Shown here in pieces: positions 27,053 to 34,327 of a DNA stretch of 57,174 bases (its first letter is position 1; every line of letters begins with the position of its first letter). The notes below the pieces were generated by a model, which worked only from the letters and a program-made list of their open reading frames with translations, made no database searches and was not told where the DNA came from. Where the stretch lies: positions 2,527,508 to 2,584,681 of the forward strand of contig NZ_LT985361.1 in assembly GCF_900269665.1 (NCBI RefSeq). The letters are read 5' to 3'. The position numbers were made by a program, and so were the translations under genes. Source of the DNA: Nocardia suismassiliense (lineage in GTDB: Bacteria; Actinomycetota; Actinomycetes; Mycobacteriales; Mycobacteriaceae).

Positions 27053-28936
27053 TCATCCAGTTTCTCGGTTCGGTGGTGAGGTGCGGTGGGCGCTGGGGAG
27101 TTTCGAGAGGGGGAGGGCGCTGGGGGTTGGGGCTCGCCGCGAGGATGTGCCGGGGGTGCGTGGATCGTTGAGCAGTTCGATCATGCGCTCGGTGAAGCGG
27201 GGCGCGTCCTGGCCGGACTTGGCTAGGACCGGCAGGATTTCGGCGGAGTATTCGGCGGCGATGCGGCGCATGATCGTGTCGGCGTCGAGGGGGTTGTCCT
27301 TGACCAGCTTCTCGAAGATCCGCAGGCGCTGCGGTTCTTTGTCGGAGTCGAGGGCGAGACGGGCGAGAGTGTCGGTGGTGACGTGATTGGTGGTGAGATC
27401 GGCGAGGAGCACCGGGAACCGGAGATCGTCCACGTTTTGCATCGCGTCGAACAGCAGCGCTGCGCTGGCGGGGTGGCGGGTGAGCATCGCTGCAGTCAGT
27501 CGTGGTGCGGTGGCCAGACCCAGGACCGCTCGGGCGAGCGCGGTGACGGGAGGATATGAGTGAAGATATCCATCGAACTGTTGCACGCGGGAGTTCCAGT
27601 CCGTGAGGGAGCGGGCCAGCAGCTGCACGGTTCGCTCGAACTGGTAGGTGACCATCCCGCCGAGGACCGGTTCGAAATTGGGAATGGACTCCACGAGATG
27701 CCCGGCGGCCAGATCCGGGAAGGTGATGATCGGCTCGTCGGTGATCACGGCGATCAGGCGGTGGAAGTTTTCGCGGAGTGTCTTCATGAACGTGGCGAAG
27801 TCGCGCAATTCCGGGCTGTCGAGGTCCCGGTTGTTGGGCAGGCGTTCGTTGTTGCCGAGTAGGCGCACGATGGTGCCACGCATCTCCGGGCTCAGCGCTT
27901 CGTCGAGGCTGCACAGCAGATCGAACCGCTCGGCAGCCCGGACATGACGTAGCAGCTGCACGAGGTAGAGCAGCATTTCCGCGCAGTTGTCCTCGGCCAT
28001 GACCGTCAGCAGCGTGTCGGCCAGGGACGGGCCGGCAACGTTGCCCTCGATGATCCCGGCCAGGACGCTGTCGTTGTGCGTGCCGCGTGCCAGTTCCTCG
28101 GCGCGGGCGACGGTTTCGCGCCGTGCTTGGTCGATGTGGCCGTTCCGGATCAGTGCGGCCATGCGCAGCCCGAATACCCGCGCCGGATCGCTCTCGAGGA
28201 TGGTGGGTTGGCGTCCGAGTTCCTCGCCTAGCGGGACCGCGGCAATCCGGGTGCCGATCCGCTCGTCTTGCTTTCTGATTTCGTCGAGTAGACCGGTGCT
28301 GCGCGGTGCTCCGTCGCGCCGACGGATTTCTTCGAGCAAGGCTGCGACCATGCCCGGGTCGAGGGCGCCGAGCTTGACCAATGTCTCGACCAGCTGCGCC
28401 TTGTCCTGGCCGAAGACGGCACCGAGCTGCGCGGCCGCACGCCGTTCCTCATTGGCGACCAGCAGATTGGCCAGCCACGCTGTTTTCTCTACGAGCGTGT
28501 CCGCCGGAGCGGGAGTATGAGGTGCGGCGAGGTCCGGGACAATTGCCGGAGTATCGGGGACTACCCGGTTGGCCGGCGGAGTGGACCCGGCTGCTGCGGC
28601 CTGGGCGGCGGCCAGCATCGGTCTGTAGGTCCGGCCGAGTTCCTCGAGCGGGCGCCGGAGTTCGTGGGCCGCGGCGGTGAGGACCGCCTCGAACAGCTCG
28701 GGAGTCGGGCCCGCGCGGCGTTCACCCATTTGGCGTGAGCACTGTTTGTCGGTGAGGTCGAGCCCGCCCATCATGACGGCTTGCTTGCGGGTCAGTCCCG
28801 CGGCGCTGATCAGCTTGTTCAGCTCGGCATTCAGGATCCGCGTCGGCTCGGGCAGGCTCTTCGAGAATTGATCGGGGTCGATGCGAAGAGGATGTCCGGC
28901 GCTTTGGTGGTCCCTCGACACGGCTCCTCCAGGCAT
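27053..28936 (-). CDS. Large helical protein with HTH-like N-terminus, function unknown
   Basis: A 627-aa protein. Residues 30-75 (LNAELNKLISAAGLTRKQAV and on to SRQMGERRAGPTPELFEAVL) resemble the XRE/Cro-type domain of actinobacterial regulators. A Pro/Ala linker follows at about 110-145. The remaining 450 residues are almost entirely predicted amphipathic helices without a catalytic motif I can name. It is divergent from the HTH/2-TM gene at 29422. Near the 3' end another frame (stop at 27000) carries a natural-looking tail, WMTSLSKQLNAADEIDGRR, so a frameshift near the C-run at about 27150 is possible. GTG 28920, just after GGAGGA, is an alternative start. Confidence 0.65.
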   Translation of the reverse strand: MPGGAVSRDHQSAGHPLRIDPDQFSKSLPEPTRILNAELNKLISAAGLTRKQAVMMGGLDLTDKQCSRQMGERRAGPTPELFEAVLTAAAHELRRPLEELGRTYRPMLAAAQAAAAGSTPPANRVVPDTPAIVPDLAAPHTPAPADTLVEKTAWLANLLVANEERRAAAQLGAVFGQDKAQLVETLVKLGALDPGMVAALLEEIRRRDGAPRSTGLLDEIRKQDERIGTRIAAVPLGEELGRQPTILESDPARVFGLRMAALIRNGHIDQARRETVARAEELARGTHNDSVLAGIIEGNVAGPSLADTLLTVMAEDNCAEMLLYLVQLLRHVRAAERFDLLCSLDEALSPEMRGTIVRLLGNNERLPNNRDLDSPELRDFATFMKTLRENFHRLIAVITDEPIITFPDLAAGHLVESIPNFEPVLGGMVTYQFERTVQLLARSLTDWNSRVQQFDGYLHSYPPVTALARAVLGLATAPRLTAAMLTRHPASAALLFDAMQNVDDLRFPVLLADLTTNHVTTDTLARLALDSDKEPQRLRIFEKLVKDNPLDADTIMRRIAAEYSAEILPVLAKSGQDAPRFTERMIELLNDPRTPGTSSRRAPTPSALPLSKLPSAHRTSPPNRETG

Positions 28937-29421
28937 TGAATTTTCTTCATCAGGATTGCTGCGCGGCTCATAGTAGAGCTCCGCTCGGACAATCTCCGGG
29001 AGGCGGCGAAGAAATTCTCCGCACCGCCAGGTCAGAACCTGAGCTGGGACTGGCCGGGGATAGACGGAGAAATACTCTCGGTCCTTGGATTAGCGGTGCG
29101 GTCGCCGAGATGGCGGGCGTCCAGGCGGGCCCGCATCGCAACTTCGAAGGCGACGGTGCGGGTCCACCACGGTTCCGGCCGACTCAGAAAGGGCCCGACC
29201 TCCCTATGGTCTCGCACCACCCTCGAGAAGCGAAAGATCCAGATTTCCGCAACTGGCATGTCTCCGCGGGGAACTCCCGGCGCGTCACCGCCGTACTTGC
29301 CCTGGCGTTGATCGTGTCCGGCCCGTCAGCCTGGGCGCTGATCGGCGACGACTCGGCCGCGGTCGCCGCCGCCGGCGGATCAGCCGTAGGTCGCCGCGCA
29401 ACCTCGAATCGGAGGCATCCG
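28937..29421. other. Long divergent intergenic region of the HTH pair
   Basis: These 485 bp separate the two divergent genes. The plus frame of the downstream gene stays open throughout. From ATG 29206 it would add a hydrophobic segment (VTAVLALALIVSGPSAWAL), but without a ribosome binding site. I treat it as regulatory DNA with an alternative start rather than as a gene. Confidence 0.4.
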
Positions 29422-30330
29422 GTGGAGAACGATCAGCCGGACAGCGGCGTCACACCCGCGCCCTTCCGACAGTTCGGTGAAACCATGACCGGGATGGGAT
29501 TCGTACCATCGGATCGGGCATCGCTCGCGACCGTGCAGACCGCTGACGAACTCGCCCGCGCCCTGTGCCACGTCCAGATCGAGGTCAACCTCAGCATGGC
29601 CGAGATCGCAAGGCGCGCAAGCATCTCCCAGACCACGGTGATGAGCGTCCTTGTCGGCAAACAGATCCCGCGCAGCCGGCGTTCGTTTCTGGCGATGGTG
29701 CGCGCACTAGGGATCGCGGACGTCAAACCATGGGACGCCGCGTTCAAACGTGTGCGGACCAACGCGACCAGCTTCCAGCGGGTCCTGATCACCGGCGACC
29801 ACGCGCAAGTCAACATTGCGGCCACGCCGGCGCCTGAACAACCTGCGGATCCCGGAACGCAGCATCAGGGCTTCTGGTCGGACTTCCTTCAGCAAGCTCT
29901 CTCGCAAGCCCATGCCACGTTCCGCTGCGCGATCTTCTTCACCTCCGTCGGCGCCCTGATCCTGCTGACCGGCGCGTGCCTCGCCATCGTGAACGCCAGA
30001 ACCGCCGACGGAGGCGTCTACATGCCCATCCTCGCCGGCCTCGGCGGACTACTGATCACCACCATCAGCGGCGCGTTCACCGTCCATGCGAACAAGGCTC
30101 GCCGACACCTAACTGACCAAGCCGCGCTGATCCACCAAGCCATCCAATCCGACCGAGTCCTCAGCCAAGCACTCCAGCTTATCGACTGCGTAGAAGATTC
30201 ACACCTCCGCGACCGACTCCGCAGCGTCACCACCGCCTGGGTCCTCGGACTCGGGCCTGCACCCCTGGATATGACGAACCATGAACCGCCACAACAGATC
30301 GAAGCAGCGCGGGACGCAGAGCTGAACTGA
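29422..30330 (+). CDS. HTH protein with C-terminal two-helix membrane domain (TRADD-N-associated-like)
   Basis: A 302-aa protein from GTG 29422, chosen for the GGAGG site 6 bases upstream. Residues 45-95 form an XRE-type helix-turn-helix (VNLSMAEIARRASISQTTVM, then SVLVGKQIPRSRRSFL). A Pro-rich linker follows. Two membrane helices (about 172-193 and 205-225; IFFTSVGALILLTGACLAIV and ILAGLGGLLITTISGAF) are followed by a helical tail. This hairpin plus tail resembles the TRADD-N-associated 2-TM domain described in bacterial conflict systems; that is my recollection, not a search result. A membrane-tethered DNA-binding protein is the simplest reading. Confidence 0.65.
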   Translation: MENDQPDSGVTPAPFRQFGETMTGMGFVPSDRASLATVQTADELARALCHVQIEVNLSMAEIARRASISQTTVMSVLVGKQIPRSRRSFLAMVRALGIADVKPWDAAFKRVRTNATSFQRVLITGDHAQVNIAATPAPEQPADPGTQHQGFWSDFLQQALSQAHATFRCAIFFTSVGALILLTGACLAIVNARTADGGVYMPILAGLGGLLITTISGAFTVHANKARRHLTDQAALIHQAIQSDRVLSQALQLIDCVEDSHLRDRLRSVTTAWVLGLGPAPLDMTNHEPPQQIEAARDAELN

Positions 30331-30340
30331 ACGACACGAT

Positions 30341-30379
30341 CCGGCGGCTCCACGTTCAACGCCCGGAGCGGGCCGCCGG
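30341..30379 (+). terminator. Hairpin after the HTH/2-TM gene
   Basis: CCGGCGGC (30341-30348) pairs exactly with GCCGCCGG (30372-30379), 10 bp after the stop and followed by GTTTGGG. It is a probable terminator. Confidence 0.5.
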
Positions 30380-30421
30380 GTTTGGGAAGCAGGTGGCTCT
30401 CTCCGGAGTTATGAGCAGGCT

Positions 30422-30610
30422 CTACCCTCGGGCTGTGGCACGCCACTGGACCTCAACAGAGGTCTGGTGGCGATCAAGCACAAGCACGACAGCATCGTCA
30501 GTGCTTCGCCATGGCGTCTTCGGCCGGGCGATTGTGACAACAAGTCCCGCGTCGGGGTTCTTCCAGTCAAAGGGGTCATCTACGAACTGCGGGTTTGAGT
30601 GCGGAGTCAT
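30422..30610 (-). CDS. Small hypothetical protein
   Basis: A possible 62-aa protein beginning MTPHSNPQFVDDPFDWKNPD and ending RATARG. Composition is protein-like, but no family is recognised and the ribosome binding site is poor. Upstream of it lies the TTGTTGAACACC repeat cluster, which would be its control region. It could be spurious. Confidence 0.4.
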   Translation of the reverse strand: MTPHSNPQFVDDPFDWKNPDAGLVVTIARPKTPWRSTDDAVVLVLDRHQTSVEVQWRATARG

Positions 30611-30643
30611 GTCCCGGGCTGTACAAGAAAGGTCCGACAGGAC

Positions 30644-30742
30644 TTGTTGAACACCAACCGTTTTCGACACGTTTGTTGAACACCGCCCCGGGACGGTCGT
30701 CCCTGGCGATTCGGACCGGACGGGTCCGGTGTTCAACAAACG
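30644..30742. repeat. Triple TTGTTGAACACC repeat with perfect 16-bp inverted pair
   Basis: TTGTTGAACACC occurs at 30644-30655 and within CGTTTGTTGAACACCG at 30670-30685. The exact reverse complement of that 16-mer lies at 30727-30742. The pair encloses two further short hairpins (GGGAC/GTCCC and CGGACC/GGTCCG). The layout could be an operator cluster, a 73-bp miniature element or an RNA structure. Confidence 0.7.
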
Positions 30743-30792
30743 AACAATTTATCGACACCAGGACACATCGAATCGCCCCCCGCCCGCGGCTG

Positions 30793-31143
30793 CTACCGCC
30801 GAGGCTTGGCTTTAGCAGCTATGGGCTTGCACTTACCCTCGTCTACGCGACCCTTCTTTTCGCCGTCGGCGAGCAAACAGGAGCTTCCGTCCTTGCGCGC
30901 GAGCACCTCCTCGGTGCCGTCGGTAAAGAAGCACGTCACTTGCGGTCCGGAACGCTGCTCCAACCGAGCCTTTCCAAGCTTCTTGGCCTGGGCAGCTGCC
31001 TCTTCTTCGCACAGCTGTTCGTCTGCCGGAGTAGCCGGAAACAACTCTTGCGCCGCCGCAAGGCCGGCCGGAACTACGGACACACACACCGCGATGGCCG
31101 CGGCTGCGAACACGCGGACTGGAACACGAAAGTTCGAATGCAT
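30793..31143 (-). CDS. Small secreted protein, basic C-terminus
   Basis: A 116-aa protein with a signal peptide over about residues 1-34 (FAAAAIAVCVSVVPAGLAAA, then QELFP). The mature part has four Cys (QLCEEEAA, VTCFFTDG, SSCLLADG, GKCKPIA), probably two disulfides, and ends in a basic tail KPIAAKAKPRR. No family is recognised. The frame is open 132 bp upstream, but ATG 31143 starts the signal peptide. A 45-bp element shared with the next small secreted gene lies 40 bp upstream. Confidence 0.7.
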   Translation of the reverse strand: MHSNFRVPVRVFAAAAIAVCVSVVPAGLAAAQELFPATPADEQLCEEEAAAQAKKLGKARLEQRSGPQVTCFFTDGTEEVLARKDGSSCLLADGEKKGRVDEGKCKPIAAKAKPRR

Positions 31144-31182
31144 GACTATCCCGTTCGCTCGAAGGAAGGTCGGGCCGACCTC

Positions 31183-31227
31183 ACCGTACGGCGAGGTATT
31201 CGTTCCACCCGGTAGCTGCGGATGGGC
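31183..31227 (-). promoter_or_regulatory. Shared 45-bp upstream element, copy 1
   Basis: It matches 31794-31838 at 36 of 45 positions without gaps. The core includes the palindrome CCGTACGG and the word GGTATTCGTT (plus-strand reading). It ends 40 bp from the start of the secreted-protein gene. It is probably a promoter or regulator-binding region. Confidence 0.5.
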
Positions 31228-31350
31228 GGTTCGTTCGCTTCGTACAGCTGTCGGTTTCTGGACAGCAGAAGACACCGATCGGCTAGGTCTTCAACCTGGA
31301 TTGCGTGAGGCAAATACTGCGCGCGGCCGGCCACGCGCAGTGTGCCCTAA

Positions 31351-31677
31351 TCACATGTCTATGCCGTCGTCGTCGCGTGGATGGCCCTCCCGGCCGGGCG
31401 GGGCTGATTCTGGCCGAGGAGGCTCCACGCCTCCTGGGCGTTCTCCTCGACCTGATGGCGGTTCGGGATCGTCGTCATCATCAGGATGGCTGGGATGCCT
31501 CGGTTTGCCTGTATCGGTGTTGTCCGACTTCAAGCACTTCTCGAACGCTTTGGCGGTCGTTGTCTTTGCGTGGCACTTGTCAGCTTCGGTCGGGGCTGCA
31601 TCGGCGGTGCCAGCTCCGACTAGCGCTGCCGCCATGACGGTAAGGGACATGCATGCGGCGGACGCGAGGATTTTCAC
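31351..31677 (-). CDS. Small secreted acidic/proline-rich protein
   Basis: A 108-aa exported protein. The signal peptide is ILASAACMSLTVMAAALVGA with cleavage near ADAA, followed by a short domain containing two Cys (DKCHAK, KCLKSD). A low-complexity tail rich in Asp, Pro, Gly and Arg follows (PSHPDDDDDPEPPSGRGERP). The GTG start has an excellent AGGAGG site 7 bases upstream. No family is recognised. It shares the 45-bp upstream element with the secreted gene at 30793, so the two are probably co-regulated. Confidence 0.75.
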   Translation of the reverse strand: MKILASAACMSLTVMAAALVGAGTADAAPTEADKCHAKTTTAKAFEKCLKSDNTDTGKPRHPSHPDDDDDPEPPSGRGERPGGVEPPRPESAPPGREGHPRDDDGIDM

Positions 31678-31793
31678 GATGACCTCCTAAATATCGGCAT
31701 AGCGGATGAAGGAGAGCTACCTGCGAATCGTGCGGGGAGGGGGAGCGCCTGGCTCGGCCAGGCGGTGTGCGCCGAGACGGTGCTATCCCACTG

Positions 31794-31838
31794 ACCGTAC
31801 GGCTCGGTATTCGTTTCAATTGGTAGGGACGGATGGGC
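31794..31838 (-). promoter_or_regulatory. Shared 45-bp upstream element, copy 2
   Basis: Second copy of the element at 31183. It lies 117 bp upstream of its gene, against 40 bp for copy 1. CCGTACGG is conserved at 31795-31802. Confidence 0.5.
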
Positions 31839-31925
31839 ACGGCGAGTCCCAGCATTGGAGGACGCGAACCTCACCCTGAACCAATCAATGCGTTCTGGGC
31901 TCCAACTTCATTTCCTTATCGGCGG

Positions 31926-32303
31926 TCAGGATCGAGGGTCCGGACCGGCCTGATCCGGTTGGTGATCCGGGTGATCGCGCCAGATTCCGGCGATGGAACG
32001 CAACGTCAGGATGTACTCCAGCCGCGACCGCTCGATCCTCGGCGGCTCGCCGACGGTCCCACATCTTCCAGATGGCCTCGGTGATGAACCGGCCCACTGC
32101 GGACCCGGCCACGCTGAGCGTGAAGGTCTTTCGCGGATCGATGGGCTGCACCGGCGGGAGTTGACGTGGCGCTGATGGATCGTGCTGGTTGTCCCTGGTC
32201 GTGCCAGCTCGGAGGGCATGGCCTTCGGGATGTTCCCGAGCTTGGAATCGTTGAGGGCGCGGGAGAGCAGCGTCGCGGTCTGGGCGGGCCTGGCGGTGGC
32301 CAT
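31926..32303 (-). CDS. Hypothetical protein with apparent compensating frameshifts
   Basis: A continuous 125-aa frame from ATG 32303. Its start (TARPAQTATLLSRALNDSKL) and end (SRLEYILTLRSIAGIWRDHP) look protein-like. The middle third, however, has poor codon use in this frame and good codon use in the +1 frame, which reads VQPIDPRKTFTLSVAGSAVG and FITEAIWKMWDRRRAAED. Two opposite single-base changes, near 32185 and 32032, would join them into one natural product. It is either a decayed gene or a sequencing artefact. Function is unknown. Confidence 0.5.
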   Translation of the reverse strand: MATARPAQTATLLSRALNDSKLGNIPKAMPSELARPGTTSTIHQRHVNSRRCSPSIRERPSRSAWPGPQWAGSSPRPSGRCGTVGEPPRIERSRLEYILTLRSIAGIWRDHPDHQPDQAGPDPRS

Positions 32304-32356
32304 GGCTGCGAGAACAACTCCGAAATTTCGCGAGCAGGATTCGCCAACGAGCGAAG

Positions 32357-32428
32357 TGGGCGCAGAGGGGTTCGAACCCCCGACCGCTGGTGTGTAAAAC
32401 CAGAGCTCTACCGCTGAGCTATACGCCC
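32357..32428 (-). tRNA. tRNA-Val (anticodon UAC)
   Basis: A 72-nt cloverleaf on the minus strand. The acceptor GGGCGTA pairs with TGCGCCC, the D-arm is GCTC/GAGC, and the anticodon stem CTGGT/ACCAG encloses loop TTTACAC with anticodon TAC. The T-arm holds TTCGAAC. The discriminator is A and CCA is not encoded. An accessory-looking segment lies beyond its 3' end, the usual side for integration. Confidence 0.95.
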
Positions 32429-32446
32429 TTGTCGTTACCGACCGGG

Positions 32447-32911
32447 TTATGAATCTAGCGCGGTGAGCGCTTTCTCCCAAGCCGCCTGGTCACGGGGCTC
32501 TCCGGGGCCGTTCATCTCGGAAAAACGGATGAATCCGGTGCGGTCGACGACGAAAGTGCCGCGGTTGGGGTAGCCGGATTTTTCGTTGAAGACGCCGTAG
32601 GCCTGGGCTACGGCACCGTGTGGCCAGAAGTCGGACAGCAGGGGGAAGGTGTATCCCTGTTCGGCGGCCCAGATCTTGTGGGTGGGCGGCGGGCCGACGG
32701 AGATGGCGAGGATCTCCGCGTTGTCGTTCTGGAACTTGGGGAGTTCGTCGCGCACCTTGCACAGTTCACCTTGGCAGATGCCGGTGAAGGCGAGCGGGTA
32801 GAAGACGATCAGGACGTTCTTCTTGCCGTGGTAGTCCGACAGGCTGACGTCCTGGTTGTTCTGATCCTTGAGCGTGAAATCCGGCGCGACCGTGCCAACT
32901 TCGAGCGGCAT
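32447..32911 (-). CDS. ahpE: One-Cys-type peroxiredoxin AhpE
   Basis: A 154-aa peroxiredoxin. The peroxidatic Cys lies in PLAFTGICQGELC (about residue 45), with a second Cys five residues on. PPPTHKIWAAEQGYTFPLL and GTFVVDRTGFIRF match mycobacterial AhpE closely. It reduces hydroperoxides and peroxynitrite in the cytosol. It has the same neighbours as Rv2238c (DUF3052, lipoprotein, aceE). Its stop lies 18 bp from the tRNA-Val gene. Confidence 0.95.
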   Translation of the reverse strand: MPLEVGTVAPDFTLKDQNNQDVSLSDYHGKKNVLIVFYPLAFTGICQGELCKVRDELPKFQNDNAEILAISVGPPPTHKIWAAEQGYTFPLLSDFWPHGAVAQAYGVFNEKSGYPNRGTFVVDRTGFIRFSEMNGPGEPRDQAAWEKALTALDS

Positions 32912-32986
32912 CGCAAATCCTCCATCGTGTCGGGTTTCCGCCGGGCGGCACGATCACCGCCCGGCGACACCATAGCGAAAGGTGGG

Positions 32987-33409
32987 TCAGCGCTGCTTCG
33001 AGGGCGCCTTCGGTTGGACCAGGCGGCTGCCCGCCCAGGTACCCAGGCTGATCGCCGAGGTCTGAGTCAGACCGGCGGTGGGTGCGGATTCAGCGATTTC
33101 GCTTGGTTCGACATGGCCTGGATGTCCGGTCTTGGGCGTGAGTACCCAGACGAAGCCTTCGTCGGCAAGCGGACCGATCGCATCCATGAGTGCGTCGACC
33201 AGATCACCGTCCCCGTCACGCCACCAGAGCAGCACGACGTCGACTACTTCATCGGAATCCTCATCGACAAGGTCGCTGCCGATGGATTCCTCGACGTCGG
33301 CTCGCAAGTCGTCGTCGACGTCCTCGTCCCAGCCCAATTCCTGGACAACCAAGCCGTGTGTAATGCCAAGCTTCTGAGCGTAGTTCTGCGCGTCCGCCGC
33401 GGCGACCAC
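32987..33409 (-). CDS. DUF3052-family protein (Rv2239c-like)
   Basis: A 140-aa conserved actinobacterial protein of unknown function. It starts VVAAADAQNYAQKLGITHGL and has acidic central segments (ELGWDEDVDDDLRADVEESI) and VDVVLLWWRDGDGDLVDAL. The frame opens at ATG 33457, but GTG 33409 is preceded by GGAGG 8 bases upstream and gives the family N-terminus. It sits between ahpE and a lipoprotein gene as in M. tuberculosis. Confidence 0.88.
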   Translation of the reverse strand: MVAAADAQNYAQKLGITHGLVVQELGWDEDVDDDLRADVEESIGSDLVDEDSDEVVDVVLLWWRDGDGDLVDALMDAIGPLADEGFVWVLTPKTGHPGHVEPSEIAESAPTAGLTQTSAISLGTWAGSRLVQPKAPSKQR

Positions 33410-33535
33410 GGTGGTGTCCTCCTCAACTCCCGACAATAGGTAGTTGCAAGCGAACATGGTTATGGCCGCCAGCGCAAGCCGATCGGAAGAAAATGGCCCG
33501 GAATGTCGCGTGACAATGTTGTGTCACGGACCGTT

Positions 33536-34093
33536 TCAGCGCTTCGGGCAGGCGTCGCGGACGGCGTTGCGCGCGTCGTTGACCCGCCTACTTGCCTCGT
33601 TGAGCGGCCCGACGGGTGCGGTGTAGGTCATCCGGCGGGTCTCCCCGGAGAGCGCCCGGGCCGCTGTGACGTAATCGGTAAATTTTGTGGCCAACTCGCC
33701 GGGCAGCGAGTCCTTGGCGGTGTTGACTCCGGTCTCCACCTTGTTCGCGGCGTCATCCAGGGTTGACGCGGCGAGCTCTCGCTTGGCGGCATAGTCGGGC
33801 GCGTTGGCGTCGTGCGCGTCGACGAATTCGTTGTACTTGGAGACCCCGACACCGGTGGTGGTCGGGAACTGGCTGCAGTTGTCGGTGATCGCCTTCGTCT
33901 GCGCCGCAGCGCGCTTGGACGAGGTTGCCGCGGCCGACGAGGCCGCTGCCTCGGTCTTGTAGGCCGCTAGATCTGCGGTGTTGGGATTGGCTGTGCCCTC
34001 GACCCGGTTCGCGCAGCCGGCCACGACCAAGCCGACGACGACCGCTCCGGTCGCGCACACCAATCCGAACCCGCGCGGGTCCAGCGTCTTCAT
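33536..34093 (-). CDS. Small lipoprotein (Rv2240c-like)
   Basis: A 185-aa exported protein. Lipobox VVAGC (Cys about residue 27) after the hydrophobic stretch LVCATGAVVVGLVV marks a lipoprotein. The mature region is helical and Ala-rich, with two further Cys (DNCSQFP and the C-terminal RDACPKR). GGGAGGACG immediately precedes ATG 34093. Function is unknown. It is divergent from aceE. Confidence 0.85.
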   Translation of the reverse strand: MKTLDPRGFGLVCATGAVVVGLVVAGCANRVEGTANPNTADLAAYKTEAAASSAAATSSKRAAAQTKAITDNCSQFPTTTGVGVSKYNEFVDAHDANAPDYAAKRELAASTLDDAANKVETGVNTAKDSLPGELATKFTDYVTAARALSGETRRMTYTAPVGPLNEASRRVNDARNAVRDACPKR

Positions 34094-34327
34094 CGTCCTC
34101 CCGTATGACGTGCGCCTCGCCGGCGCTCGAAAACTACAGCGGCCTGGGCTCATGTTGCCCAGCGCACGGTACTGGATTTCCTGCTGACATGATGACCTGG
34201 GGCACACCATCGGCAAGGATGGAGGGTGCGCCCCGACCTTACGTAAACGAGTGGTACGCAAACCCACGCGAATCCACTCGGGGATACCGACGCTATCCGC
34301 ATGTCCACCCCTGTACGAGGAGCAGAT

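Noticed and set aside
32357..32428. Duplicated tRNA 3' end (att site) elsewhere in the window
   Set aside because: I looked for the TTCGAACCCC-containing end to the left of the tRNA and did not find a second copy.
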